Source: Gymnopus androsaceus JB14
Lineage: Eukaryota; Basidiomycota; Agaricomycetes; Agaricales; Omphalotaceae
Direction of reading: 5' to 3'
Length of the DNA: 64,000 nt
Assembly (NCBI GenBank): GCA_009733575.1
Contig: ML769384.1
Coordinates: 3,257-67,256 of the forward strand
Under the pieces are notes generated by a model. That model saw only the letters and a list, made by a program, of their open reading frames with translations. It searched no databases and was not told the origin of the DNA. This document shows positions 22,730 through 34,504 of the stretch, one piece after another. A program made the translations under genes and the position numbers. Numbering within the stretch: the first letter of the stretch is position 1; the number at the start of each line of letters is the position of its first letter.

Positions 22730-23915
22730 TATTAAAAATGGTGTGATATGATAAGGTGGAAATAAACTCACCACTAATGCACTGAAAAGAGCAATAGTGA
22801 TGTGATATGCTCTGCTCTCGGCAAATGAAACTTTGACACCATAAATGACAGAGTATAGCTACAAAAGTAATTCATAAGCATAGGTTAGTCTTGGAAAGTC
22901 AGTAAGAATAGACCTGCAATATGCTTACCTGTATTATACAAAAAAAAATCCTGATTCAACAAGTAAGAGGAGTATGTTGGTCGTAGGTGAAAATTTCCTT
23001 TCTTGTTTACTACCAAGGATCTGGTAGCATGATAATGATGCCTAGACAGCAGCAATTCAGAGGAATAGCAGTAATTCCCTGGGTGGAATCATACCAAAAT
23101 TTCAATGTCATTGCACATGTTGCTGTAAAATTGACAGCAAAAGAAACAAATGCAGCACCATTGTTGACCATGATCATATTGAGTACTGCTGGAGTTAGAT
23201 TGATACAAATCAAAAGATCCAGAGCAATGGCTGGACATTTTTAGTAAGATTGAATGGAACATGGTAAGAAATAAGGATAAATATATGTACCAATGTTTCC
23301 AGCCATGAGAACAATAAGCATGTATCGAAGTATCTGTTGGTAAGGCCAAACTGCACATGCTCTCCATGAGACAATGGCATCTCCAAACATTAACTACAAG
23401 GTCATAGTAAGCAGAGAATGGTACAATGGAGAGTGAAAACAAACTCAAATTTCATAAGGCCAGCCTTCCTGTGATAACCAAGGCAAGGTAGCCTTATCAG
23501 CCACAATGATAGTATTGCCATCTAGTATTCCTTCACTTGATGGTTGTACAGTGACGGCGGTTAATGATGAACCACCCACATGGCTTATTGAATTGAATTG
23601 AATTGCCAGGTGGTTCATCATTAACCGCCGTCACTGTAGAAGTGTAAAAATTGCCTGAATAAAATCAAATCCAGATTCATAGATGTAGTTCCATGTATTT
23701 GCAAGAAGGATAATAATCATGCAAGTGAGAAGAATTTTCCTAGAGTGCAGGTTTATGCCTTTTTCACTAGAAACCTCATTTCAGCCAACACCAGGAGGGG
23801 AAGGTAGATTCCATACAGGAAGAGATATAGTGCAATTGTTACTCCAAGGGAAAAAAGTCCTGTTTTTTTTTGTATTGTGGTTATATCAGTGTCTGGTGCT
23901 TGAACTGTGACTGTG
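22730..23915 (-). pseudogene. Paralogue of the 18.6-kb membrane protein, damaged
   Basis: Segments in the same order as the intact gene are readable on the minus strand: FSLGVTIALYLFLYGIYLPL (about 23860), RKILLTCMIIILLANTWNYI (about 23720), MFGDAIVSWRACAVWPYQQI (about 23380), LRYMLIVLMAGNIG, LTPAVLNMIMVNNGAAFVSF (about 23190) and FAESRAYHITIALFSALV (about 22810). These correspond to helices of the 18612-19962 gene. An 88-bp MITE (23549-23636) lies after FIQAIFTLL and brings a TGA into frame unless it is spliced out. No clear start codon was found. I infer a recent duplicate in decay. Exact ends are uncertain. Confidence 0.5.
23549..23636. mobile_element. 88-bp Tc1/mariner-like MITE with TA duplication
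   Basis: The left end CAGTGACGGCGGTTAATGAT is perfectly inverted at the right end (ATCATTAACCGCCGTCACTG), with arms of about 31 bp around a short loop that includes a GAATT-repeat. TA flanks each side (23547-23548 and 23637-23638). At 88 bp this is among the smallest elements of this type. It lies within the damaged membrane-protein paralogue. Confidence 0.9.
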
Positions 23916-24199
23916 AGACAAGTTCTTCACCATATGAAACCCATGTAATAATGTATACATTGATTGTATTGTCATATAAGGTTGCACCTATGTGAGCAAG
24001 AAGCTCATTTTCAGCTGGAGTCGTGGTGTTGAGAAACAATGGTTAAGGGATATAAAAAGGGAGGGGATTGGCAAGGTGAGTGTCTTTGTAATCAGAGAAT
24101 CGGAGGAGGGAAACACAATGAAGGACAACAAGGCTACTCAACAAGTTGCTAATATAGTTTTTCCCTGCTGTGCAATGTGGCGGTGGGTTACTAACTAAT

Positions 24200-26149
24200 A
24201 CAATGATAGATTCCAACGATGACTGATGAAGATGCTATCTAGGGATCTGCACCGTAACTGTAAGATATGGCTTCATCAGCAAAAGTGTACAGGCCTGTTA
24301 TTCCCTGGCCTCAATTTCCAACATCTGCCAATCTGATGATGCATTGTGAGGCTTGGCCAAGTGTTTGACAGTATAATACTCCTTTACCAACTTCTGTTAT
24401 ATTTTCCAAATGTTTTCAATCTTATTTTACATGGTCACACTTTGCCAGACCTTGCAAAGGCTTTCCAGTATATTATATGTGCACTGAGTAGACAGAGAGC
24501 ACTAATATATGAGTTAAGTAATAGTTTAACTCAAACCATGAAGAGGACTCCAAATTTAAAGATAGGAAATAAAATAAATGGTATATATTCAATTTAAGCA
24601 ATGAGGTGAAGCATTGCTGCTTGGCTCAGTGGTAAGTTGTGTGTGTGAGCATATTAGTGCTCAAGCTTTGGTAATGTTCATAGTTCAAACCAGTGTGTTG
24701 TCATAAATAATTAAATAGTATTATGAGTACTGTACATTGAGTTGTAGTGAAGCTACTAAAAATTCGAGTAAGGGGTAAAGGAAGCTACTGATAACTTTTT
24801 CTAGCGTTTTTGACAAAAAATAAATGAGAAAGTTCAGGCATTTAAACATCATAAAAAGAGTGAGCCTAATATTAGTGAGATTCTTGGCAAAGGATTCACT
24901 TTTCAAAGACTGAGCAGTGCAGTGCACCTTGCCCAACATCAAACTCAGCAATCCCTTTGTACTCGTGCATTTGAGCATGAAATGAAATGGCTCTTATGAA
25001 AATTCAGAATTCTCATATATTTATTGACAGGTAAGCCACAGGCCAATGAAACAAAGACTGTCTTGGTCTGCAGGTGAGCCTGAAAATATAAACAGACTTT
25101 CATGAGGTTTGATTATGTCTTGCCCCTCTTGGGTGACCCATGTAGCAGCCGCGAAGAGGGCTACAATGAGTGTAGTTAACCTGGATCACTAGTGCAGGAG
25201 TAGATGGTTGCAACATTCATGGCAGTGAACACCGAGCTACTCATGGGCTGGAGTAACGAAGACTGTTATACACATCTTTAGACTGTGTATTCCGTCTGCT
25301 TACAGTCGTATCATGCGGACTTGCATGAGCAGCTAAAGAACCTTCATCACTGGCACCCAAGTTGAAGATGTGCTCAGGTTAGTCTGGTAACAACCAAGAT
25401 GATATTGTACATGGTCTCTGTATCCAATAGCAGTCTAATTTCTATCTCACTACAAGTATTTCCAGCATTGCCACATTTGCTTCCATCATCTCTATGCCAA
25501 AGGGGGCTCAAGAATTTTAGCGCCCGTTATTCTTTGAGCATCACTCGAAATTGCGGCGGCTCAAGAGTCAACGCCAAGCTCAATTGCGATGCTGTAGCGG
25601 GAAATTGCCTATAGTATGTGACTCGTGCTGTTTGTTGTAAAATTTCTCTCAAAAATCCAGATGAAATGTGTCCAGTGCTAATTTTCTCCTCGTAAGATTG
25701 AACGCTTTGACCGTTTTCGGTCCGATCAATTGACATCCGCATTCCCTAATGATGTCTTGACAGCTGTCATTTCGCCAGTGGATACTGCCACAGGAAAATC
25801 AACGCCAAGCTCAACTTCTTCCCGCGATTCCGAGCCACTTTCAGTTCACAAATTGACGATAAGTTTCAATCCAATGACTGTTCTGTGTTTCTTATTTACA
25901 GCTGTCCGCAGTTGGTGTTTAGTAGGTTTTCATATGCACTCTCTGAATTCCAACTGAATTCGAAAGCGTTTCTTTTCCATTTATGTAACGCTTATTTTGG
26001 TGCTATGTCAGGTATCACTGAAGTGCACTTCATGGTCAATTAATCACCGTTCAGAGTATAAAATATCGTGTTGTTTAAGCAATACTTACTAGTATGGATG
26101 AGTCAATAAAGTATTTCTAGAATAACAGTCAGAAATTACAGGTCAAAAA
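24200..26149. other. Gene-free stretch with possible Pol III box pair
   Basis: I see no supported gene. At 24268 the sequence CATCAGCAAAAGTG matches the outer ten bases of the foldback family but has no partner. At 24622-24632 TGGCTCAGTGG fits a tRNA A box. At 24682-24690 AGTTCAAAC loosely fits a B box. The arms do not fold into a tRNA, so at most this is a decayed SINE head. Several short frames between 25.4 and 26 kb show no motifs. Confidence 0.3.
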
Positions 26150-27670
26150 TCATGTATAGGTATCGTCCCGTGGTACACCCTCGTCTAGAATCACTCGCAA
26201 GCCGTCATGAGCTGGGCGAACCCAGAATGCTTCTCCACCTGTCTCAATCAGCTCTAAACCTTGCTTCTCCATATCGGTGAGACTACTCTCATCTACCGTT
26301 GCCCCTCCGACAACCTCTGTAATCTTGACATATTCATCATGGCTCAACTTATGCGAAAAGCCCGTAAGATATGTCCGTGTAGCAGAAATCTGTCGAGCGG
26401 CAGTGATAGACTCGTGTAATCCGAAATGAGAAGTGTGAGGGCTAAGATGTAGGCAATCCAAGATACACAGCGGAAGAGGTCGGCCCTCTCGTCCTTTTTT
26501 ATTATGAATGATAGCCCAAGCATCCTCAGGTATATGGGAAACGTCTGAAAGATAGACAATTTCGTCTTGTATCTTGAATCCAAAGCAGAGGTAGGGGTGA
26601 ATGATATCATCGTTCTTCTTTTGAGCTGACCCGTTTACAGACAACAAGTCCAGAGCCTGCTCCAAAGGTTCTGAAGGTGTCGTCGTGGTCCCAGTACCCT
26701 CAGGTGTGAACATAAAAGCGGGGGAAGGTACTGGAGAGAATATGCGACCGTGATGAACTACCAATGTAGATTTTGTGAGTTGAATGTTTCAAAGATGGAG
26801 GAGAAATCCATGCCTGAGAATCCTGTTACAAAAATCCCCGTGTCGTTTATCTCAAAGGGAACCTTGTCCTCTATGATATGCCATACAAACTCGGGAACCT
26901 GTGCGGAATTAGCAAGCACTCGCATAAACAAGATCGTAGGACCTTACATCTCCACCTCCGGACGCATATTCTTTTGATACAAGGTAAGGGAAAGATCGTT
27001 GGACTTCTTTGAAAGTATGATCGGAAACATAAACGTCTATGTAGCTTTGTATGCTTCCCCCAAGGGTCCATCCTGCAAAGGGAGTATGTTCAATATTGCA
27101 ACTCAACCAGTAGGGGGAATCCGCACCTCTAAGGTCATCGAGACCATTCATAGCTATAGATACACAGCTTCAGTCGATTCTGTTCACTATAAGCAGTAAA
27201 ATTCCGAACCATCAGCATGGGGATGGGTGATTAGCAGCGCGTCTATCTTCCTCAGACCATACTACGAAACAAGAACCTCAGTACCTCCGTTCCTCGAGAT
27301 ACAAACCAGCCAAAGTACCTGGGGAAACCATTCCACAGCAGCAGCCTGGAATGTTTTACCTGCATCAATTACAATCGTCCTGGTAGACGTCAGAGAAGCG
27401 AAACACATACAACGAGTCGAAAAGACATCTTGCTCACACATCACTTCCATCTTTAGCCTTGGTTCGCACCACCCCAGAAGTATTCCTTCGGATGTTCTTC
27501 TTTCCTTCTGGAGTTAGTGTAGAGAGACAGGTTCTACATGGATTAGGATCGTCCCGAGGTCGAGTTAAACAGTCTACGTGCGGAACACTAGAAGAAGTGC
27601 CTGTTCCGAGAAAGATAAATTCCATTGGTGCTGAAGGAGAGGGAGAGGGAGAGGGTATAGCAATAGCCAT
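26150..27670 (-). CDS. Metallo-beta-lactamase-fold hydrolase (SPCC777.06c-like)
   Basis: The gene has at least five exons, with the start at 27670 (MAIAIPS..) or an internal ATG giving MEFIFLGTGTSSSVPHVDC. That FLGTGTSS strand opens the fold. The zinc motif ITHPHAD|AMNGLDDLR (HxHxD) is split by an intron near 27230. The last large exon has LCFGFKIQDEIVYLSDVSHI, then ILDCLHLSPHTSHFGLHESI, which supplies later histidines, and ends DDTYT. The layout matches the PhnP-like hydrolase family found across fungi. The substrate is unknown; a phosphodiester or cyclic phosphate is known for bacterial PhnP only. A tail-to-head arrangement places it 312 bp downstream of DRG1 on the same strand. No break was seen. 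Confidence 0.85.
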
Positions 27671-27982
27671 GTATAATGTAGTGATTCAAGTGGTTCCAAG
27701 TCGTTTAAGTAATAAGAATGTCAGAATGAGGTCAGGGGAGAGAGAGAAAAAATTTAAAATGACGGAAGTCAAATCAGGCCGCTCGGGACGGATCCGTTCG
27801 GAAAACTTGTCATCCGTTCCGAATTAAATTATCTCGTCCTCGGACAACTTGAGCGAGACTAGTGCGAGACTAGTGACTCAATGGCCATCACGACGCACTA
27901 GGGCCAAAAATATGATCACAATCAGCCCAAGGCCCTAAATATGTACAGAAAATTTTACTATGTAGTACATGTACATCGCCAT

Positions 27983-30079
27983 TCATTTCGTGAATACTGG
28001 CGAAAAAAAAGCGGCTGGTCAGCAACCAGCAAAAAACTGCAAAGGAACCCTTACTAGAAACAACGTCTTCGTCTTGAACAGCATGCGCTAGACTAACCTT
28101 TTGCGCATGTGGTGAAAATTTGCTTGATTTACCCCTGCAAACGGATGCACGTAAAAGATCGTCCTGCTCGCACTCGCCAGTGGATGGGAACTCACCAGAC
28201 AAGCGCGTACCGAAAGTTTGGTGCCAAAGACCTGTGGATGGAATTACACACCGTCTATAACAGTAGTGGCATTCAGCACGGGGGGTTTTTTTCTGACCGC
28301 CAAAAGAACTGACCTCGATAGTCGAACCTGTATGCAGACAAACAGGATCGTCCAGATCTGGATGAGCGCCACGTTTCTTGGTGTATACCTTGACCATCTT
28401 TAGTTCTTCCCAGATTCGGGAAACCAGATAATCCAAGCTAGCGAAGAATACATATGATGAATTCAATCCGAAGAACGGCAGAAAATAGACGACGCTTACT
28501 TGAGGCCCATCTCACAGCTAATTACCAAACTCTGCGGAGAACGAGCAATCTTGTCTACCTGTTCCAGACTGATAGAATCGATCTTGTTATAGACATCTGT
28601 CGGAGAATGCAGTGTGTGTCAGTGTAAGATTTTATGATAAAGGAGATATGTCGGACGAACAAACGCAAGGAACGTATTTTCGGTTTCCTGTAAACAATAT
28701 GTTAATGTGTTTGAATCCCAATGAATGAATGAGCTAGACGCATACCGATCAGAACGTCTATAAACTCGTCTGTAGTGATCTAAAACATAAATCGGTAAAT
28801 AAGCGAGTCGACAGTAAGCACACGGCTCTCACATCCTCCCGAATCATAATATCACAATTGTGAAGTTTATATCCGGCAAGGATCGTTCGAATCGTTTTCT
28901 CGTCTGTCTTTGTCAACTTGACTGTTGTATTGAACTGGATAGCGATAAGCATTCGGAGGATTGGATACTGCGTAGAAATTTTCCGCACCGTGATCCCACC
29001 GGTTGTTCTCTTCTTGAATACCACATCGGGTTTACTTTTATTCAATCGAATGCCTACAGCGTCAAGTTCATGTTCGAGCAACCGTCTTTGCTCGTCCGAT
29101 TTAGTTGCGTCGAGCATTATGAGGATCAAATCGGCGGTTTTGGCAGCTTTCAGAAACAGATGGTTAAGAGCCGGTAAAGCGTAAGAGTGATGGAGCTGAG
29201 CGTACTGGATACTACTTGTCTACCTCTTCCACGGCCTGCGGAAAGTTGTGAGATATGCAGCGATGATGCCGATTTGACACGGACCTTGACTAGCTCCTTC
29301 TACAATACCCGGTAGATCTAACAGCTGTATCCTTGCACCCTTGTACTCGATCACTCCTGGAATAGCCTGGATGTCCGAATTAGTGTTAGTTTCAGGATAT
29401 TCCGGATATACTTGCAGTAAGCGTCGTGAACTCGTATGCCGCGGCTTCGGACTGCGTGTGGGTCAATTTCGACAGCAAGGTAGACTGTGCAAGGGTTTAT
29501 TTAAAGGATGGAGATTCATTCAAGCTTATAACTGACTTTTCCGACAGATGGAAAACCGATGAGAGCTACTCTCGCGTCACCGCTGTTCAACCGTTATCGT
29601 AAGGTCATCCTCGTTGGTTTAGAAGCACCTTGCCTTTTCTGCACGTCGAATCCTAAGATAGAATCAGCAATGAGGCGTATGAGGTCTTCATCATGCAGCG
29701 CACCTGTACCAGCGGGTCCTGACTTTGTCGTGGGCTCTAATAACTATGAAGAGTTCAATCATAACGATGATATCCCAATTTCAAACTGTGCTTGCCTGCT
29801 GACGATAACGTGCAAGCTTAGCCTTTAGTAGACCCAAATGATACTCCGTGGCCTATACTTGAACATTCTTTTGTCAATATAACAACTAAAAGGCAGATTC
29901 CACAGGTCAAACCTTGTTCTTTTGGGCTGAATAACAGTGGATTGGTTGAAGATCTACAGAGATAAATAGTAAACGCACTGCGGGCCATTTCCTCCTCAAT
30001 CTCTTTGATCTAAGCATGGAATTCTGAGTATTAGATCACCGGAAATCATCTGGGACAAGACCTTTTCTACGACACCCAT
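27983..30079 (-). CDS. RBG1: DRG1/Rbg1 family ribosome-associated GTPase
   Basis: The start at 30079 gives MGVVEK, and a 52-nt intron then leads into [15 protein letters not shown], the usual N-terminal helix. A 19-nt exon (29634-29652, FDVQK) is flanked by a GT-AG and a GC-AG intron. It joins to [16 protein letters not shown] (G1 loop). [20 protein letters not shown] and [17 protein letters not shown] follow, then [20 protein letters not shown]. The C-terminal TGS domain has [20 protein letters not shown], then [16 protein letters not shown], ending at TGA 27983-27985. The protein is a cytoplasmic GTPase that partners with a DFRP protein on translating ribosomes (established for yeast and animals). 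It shares a 63-bp divergent promoter with the SSK2 gene. At least eight introns are inferred; several middle junctions are not traced. Confidence 0.92.
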
Positions 30080-30142
30080 GATGGAAGAACTTGGAAGAAA
30101 TAAGAAATTGCCGGCGGCATATCTCATCAGTCGAATACCACC
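30080..30142. promoter_or_regulatory. 63-bp bidirectional promoter space, DRG1 / SSK2
   Basis: Only 63 bases separate the DRG1 start codon (minus strand, 30079) from the first SSK2 ATG (plus strand, 30143). No TATA box is clear. The 5' UTR or promoter of each gene must overlap the other gene's coding sequence, unless a later SSK2 ATG is used. Confidence 0.6.
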
Positions 30143-33100
30143 ATGAGAAGGTTCGACCCAACGCTGTATCCTCATCCCGAGCAGGATTCCAATGAGGATC
30201 AGGACTCGGAATGGGGTCCTCGACCTTCACTTTCTTCGACGAGTATTAGAATGAAGTCTCGGTCAAAACGTTCCTCTTTTCCATCGAGTCCTGCTATGCC
30301 TTCGAAATTGCATTCATTCCACGAACCAAATTCCAACCCTCGAGTAACCGATGTTTATTCCCAGTTTGTAAAGAGATATCGCTCCACAAACCCGGGGGAT
30401 TCCGACGACCCACGGAATGACCCCGACAGTCACTATTTCCACAGGGGCCTTGGCCAGCTAGTAGATGCAGGAGATAGCGACGAAGAAGACCTTTCCAGGG
30501 CTACCCTTGTCTCTGGCGCAGATGGTTTGGAGCGAGTCTCTCTCATGCTCGAGTCCGAACCAATAGAGCCTGCGTCTCAGAAGGAAAAGGATCGGCTCAA
30601 TTGGCAGATATATTTCGCTTCGGTCCTTGGAGGTGACGTACTACGATCAGAAAAGTCGCGAATCGCTGTGGCTTTGGAGTCTACTGTCGATGAACAGAAC
30701 GATCTTCATCTGAACACCTGGCTTGGTATTCGTGCCAAGGTACATGGTCGCACTATTCAGGAAGAGCGACAGATTTTGGAAGAACGTAGAATGCGTCTAG
30801 TGGATGCAGTCATAGAGGAAATCAACGTGTTTCATCTAGAGATTTCAGATGTATCCGAAGCTTTGGACCACATCAAGGCGGTACTGCGTCGTTTGGACGT
30901 TGTGCATTCATTATATCCTAATCTCAAAGTCATTCTATCTCGACAAACCTGACGCGACAGAAACCGTCTTCCAAGCTCGCTGCGATACACTAAACACATG
31001 GGCCATGGTTTTAGATACTCTTCGACACCAGGCTGCCGTCCTCCGGCGATGGACCGGGAGCGAGACTTTGGACGTAACTCAACCGAATACTTCCGGGGAG
31101 GTGCCCATTAATCACCTTAATGGCCAACCCGAGGTTGCCGATGGGTCTAGCTTTGTGGAACGAATTCTGAAAGAAGAGTCGATGCAGCGGATGTTTGAAA
31201 AGGGATCCTTGGTCACGGTCCATGCGTGTGTAGCTGCTGCTCGAGACGCTCAAGTCAACCTCGCAGGCCTCTTTGAGGAGATGAATCTCCCGACTTTTGA
31301 AAACGAGCTTCTTCCTCTGATATCCTTCCCCACTAAACTCGCCCAAGCCTGCTTGCATCTTCGACTTGCATACGTTCAAAAGATCAAGGAGCCGGATATG
31401 CTTATTCTGGACCAAATGATAGATGATCTCAAGCTGGGTATCGGTCTTGCGTGTACTCTGAAACGGCAGTACGAAGCATTCCTAGCGCCAGATCCTGGTG
31501 GGAAATGGAATCTCCCTCCGTGTATCAGTGCCGACTATGACGCCAGTATCCTCGATTCCATGAGCGTGTTCTTTCGGCTCATCCATTGGAAACTCAAGGG
31601 AGGAGCAAAGGGTGTGTATTTCAAGGAAACGGATGTGTTGGAAGCGCAGTGGGCAACATTGAACGATATTAGTCTGACTGTCTCTGGAGGGTCATGTCTA
31701 GTCGCTGAGCAAATCTGGTAATGTCCCTTGCATTTTCAAGGTTTACAAAGTACTTATTTCTTTTAGTTCTCTTACCAACCGACTGATGGTTCGTGTTATC
31801 AACTACTTTGACACTCAAGTCCGCGTACCGACATCTGGCGGTGTCGCTGCTGCTGCCGCAGTTGCAGGGCACAGCTCTCGTCATCGTGCCATTAACGGGA
31901 AAGACGCTGCCAAAACTGCTGCGACAAACACCAAATCCCCGTTTGAGGAACAAATGACGGAATCCTCTGCGCGCCCTATGACCGACGAGCAAAAAGTTAG
32001 TTGGTATAGTAAAATACTAGACAGTGTACGTTTACGCTACCGTAAACTTCAGCGTTTTGCAAGGCGAGTGGTTTCTGACTTTCATGCATGTCCTTAATTA
32101 ATGCGGCATCTCTAGGGTTCTGACCCACCGATTCAGCAACTCTGCTGAATACAGCCTCGAAAGCCTTGAGCAACTCGATCACTTTATTGATTGCTTAGTG
32201 GCCACCGACCATTTCCTCGTGTACACCCACCAATATGAAGAGGAGGGCATGTACATTGTCGCCTCAAACTCCCTCTTTGATCGCTCTCATGAGATACAAC
32301 GGATTTTCACCGAAGCCTTCCAAGTCTACGAAATTACTGACGACAATGGTACTCATGTCGTAGAGCAAGGGCCTGATTACGAGGACTCCCATTATCTCCT
32401 TGTTTTATCCCCCCGGCATCAGTTCACATGGCGAGGTCGCGTAATGCTCCTGGAGCTCCCCAGAATCAACCTTGAACTGAAGGACGACCGCGTACGACTT
32501 ATAGCAGATGGACCCCAAAGCCGACTCGCGATCGCGAAACAGTTTTTCTTGGATTCGTTCTTACCATTAGACGAGACTGGTGAAATACTCCCTCTTTCGT
32601 GTCTTGCGGACCAGCAGGCGCACTTGCCTAGTGTGAATCGAGAACTACGAAAGATCACACGGGCTACCATTCGTCTCGCTGAATCCATCGTAGATTCTGT
32701 TCATCATGTTCGTAGCTCGATGCGGATGTCGGCAGGGTGCCAGGACCTCATGGAAAACTGGTACCTATTTGCCTCAGAACACCAGCACGCCCAAAAGTTC
32801 ATGGATCGCTCCTCATTACTTCGTTTCAATCGACTCTTGATCAAGCTCGCCATCTCATGGGTTTCGTTTATCTGCGATGATTGTCCTCCCAGCGATAGAA
32901 AAACCTTCAAATGGGCCGTGAACGCTCTCGAGTTTGCTTTTCAGAGAACCAAACGGAACATCCTACATCTCCCCGACGAACAGTTCCAAATGCTTCGACA
33001 AAAGGTTGGAAATTGTATCACTTTGCTGATGGGCCATTTTGATATCCTCGGCGCACGTTCGTCCTTGGAAGCTCTGAGAGAAAAGGAAAGGCAGGAGCAG

Positions 33101-34504
33101 CAGCGGCTGCCAAGAATGTACAGTCTTAATGTGGAGGATGAGAAGCCTTTAGACGATGAACTGTCACTTGACGACAATGGCGCGAGAAACTTTTGGACTC
33201 GCGTGTCACAAGCCATCCAGGAAGTTGAGGGACAACGTGCTGTGGTTGGCACAGAATTCCGCATAGTGGGACGGGTCCTCGACACGGAGAAACCGGAAGA
33301 TCGGTCGCTTGTATTCCTAGCTTCGTCGACTTCAAATATCTCAATACGGTGGCAACAAGGTCGGTTCATTGGGGCTGGCGCGTTTGGCTCGGTGTATCTT
33401 GCTGTCAATCTCGATACCGGAGGCCTTATGGCAGTAAAGGAAATCAAGTTCCAAGAGCTGTCTGGAATTCCGAATCTCTACTCTCAGATTAAAGACGAGC
33501 TTAGGGTCATGGAAATGCTTCACCATCCAAATGTTGTCGAATATTATGGGATCGAGGTTCATCGGGACAAGGTTTACATCTTTGAAGAATATTGTCCGAA
33601 CGGCAGCCTTGCTGCGTCGCTAGCGCATGGGAGGATTGAAGATGAGCGGATTATCCAGGTATATACGATGCAAATGCTGGAAGGTCTGGCCTACCTTCAT
33701 TCGAGAAGTATAGTGCATCGAGATATCAAACCAGATAGTGAGTACGGCGTCTACTCGAGTGAATTTCGACTGATTCGCGTTCTTAGACATCCTTCTTGAT
33801 CAGTTAGGCGTTATCAAATTTGTAGATTTCGGGGCGGCCAAGATACTCCAAAAGAACCAACGGTCGGTGGCAGCACGCTCTCGTCGTGGACCTGAGGTGG
33901 ACCCTGCAGGTGCAGGGGGCATGAACAACAGCCTTACGGGAACCCCGATGTACATGTCTCCAGAAATTATAAAAAACGATAAACGAGGTCGACATGGAGC
34001 GATGGATATCTGGTCATTAGGCTGCGTAGTTCTTGAATGTGCTACAGGGAGAAAGCCCTGGAGTAACCTCGATAATGAATGGTAAGTGTGGCTTCATTCG
34101 TTGCGTCTTACTCTTACCCATACGTTCGCAGGGCAATCATGTTCCAGATCGGTGTCGCGACTCAACATCCTCCACTCCCAGAGCCTGATCAGCTCAGTGA
34201 ACTGGGCATCGCATTCATCAAGCAGTGTTTAACTATCGATGCCATGCGACGACCCAGCGCAGAGGAACTTCTTGGGCATCCTTGGATGATAGAATTCCAG
34301 GAAGCACTAGCGAGCTACGAAGAAGACGAAATCGCCAATAATCTTCCAGCAGAGATGCCTCCTGAGGAAGACTTTGCAAATGCTACTGTTGCACGAACCG
34401 CGAACATCCTTCAGGAGAAGGAGGTGGAAGATATAACTCGAGAATCACCATCCTCGGAGTTGGCTTCGACACCTGGGGACGAGTCACCTTCTGAAAATTC
34501 ATGA
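30143..34504 (+). CDS. SSK2: SSK2/Wak1-type MAP kinase kinase kinase (frame break near 30927)
   Basis: The long N-terminal region matches the Ssk2/Win1/Wak1 layout: RLNWQIYFASVLGGDVLRSE, then VFQARCDTLNTW, then RFARVLTHRFSNSAEYSLES. The kinase domain begins IRWQQGRFIGAGAFGSVYLA (glycine loop), AVKEIKFQE (lysine), HRDIKPD|NILLD (catalytic loop, split by intron 33738-33786), VDFGAAK and SLTGTPMYMSPE. It ends NPS-type Ser/Glu tail with TGA at 34502. This kinase heads the Hog1/Sty1 stress cascade, phosphorylating a Pbs2-type MAPKK (established for yeasts). Introns: 31718-31766, 32064-32115 (GC-AG), 33738-33786 and 34082-34131. Between LYPNLK and SFYLDKPDATE the frame shifts by one base in an AAA run (30926-30928) with no room for an intron, so the assembly or the gene has an indel. 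Confidence 0.92.

Noticed and set aside
24613..24700. Functional tRNA gene
   Set aside because: Acceptor and T-arm bases do not pair; only A- and B-box-like words are present.
27888..28466. 192-codon minus-strand frame as a separate gene
   Set aside because: Its [18 protein letters not shown] segment is the TGS domain of DRG1; the rest reads through introns.
30036..30230. 64-codon minus-strand frame spanning the DRG1/SSK2 promoter
   Set aside because: Shadow of SSK2 coding sequence; DRG1 start is explained by MGVVEK plus intron.
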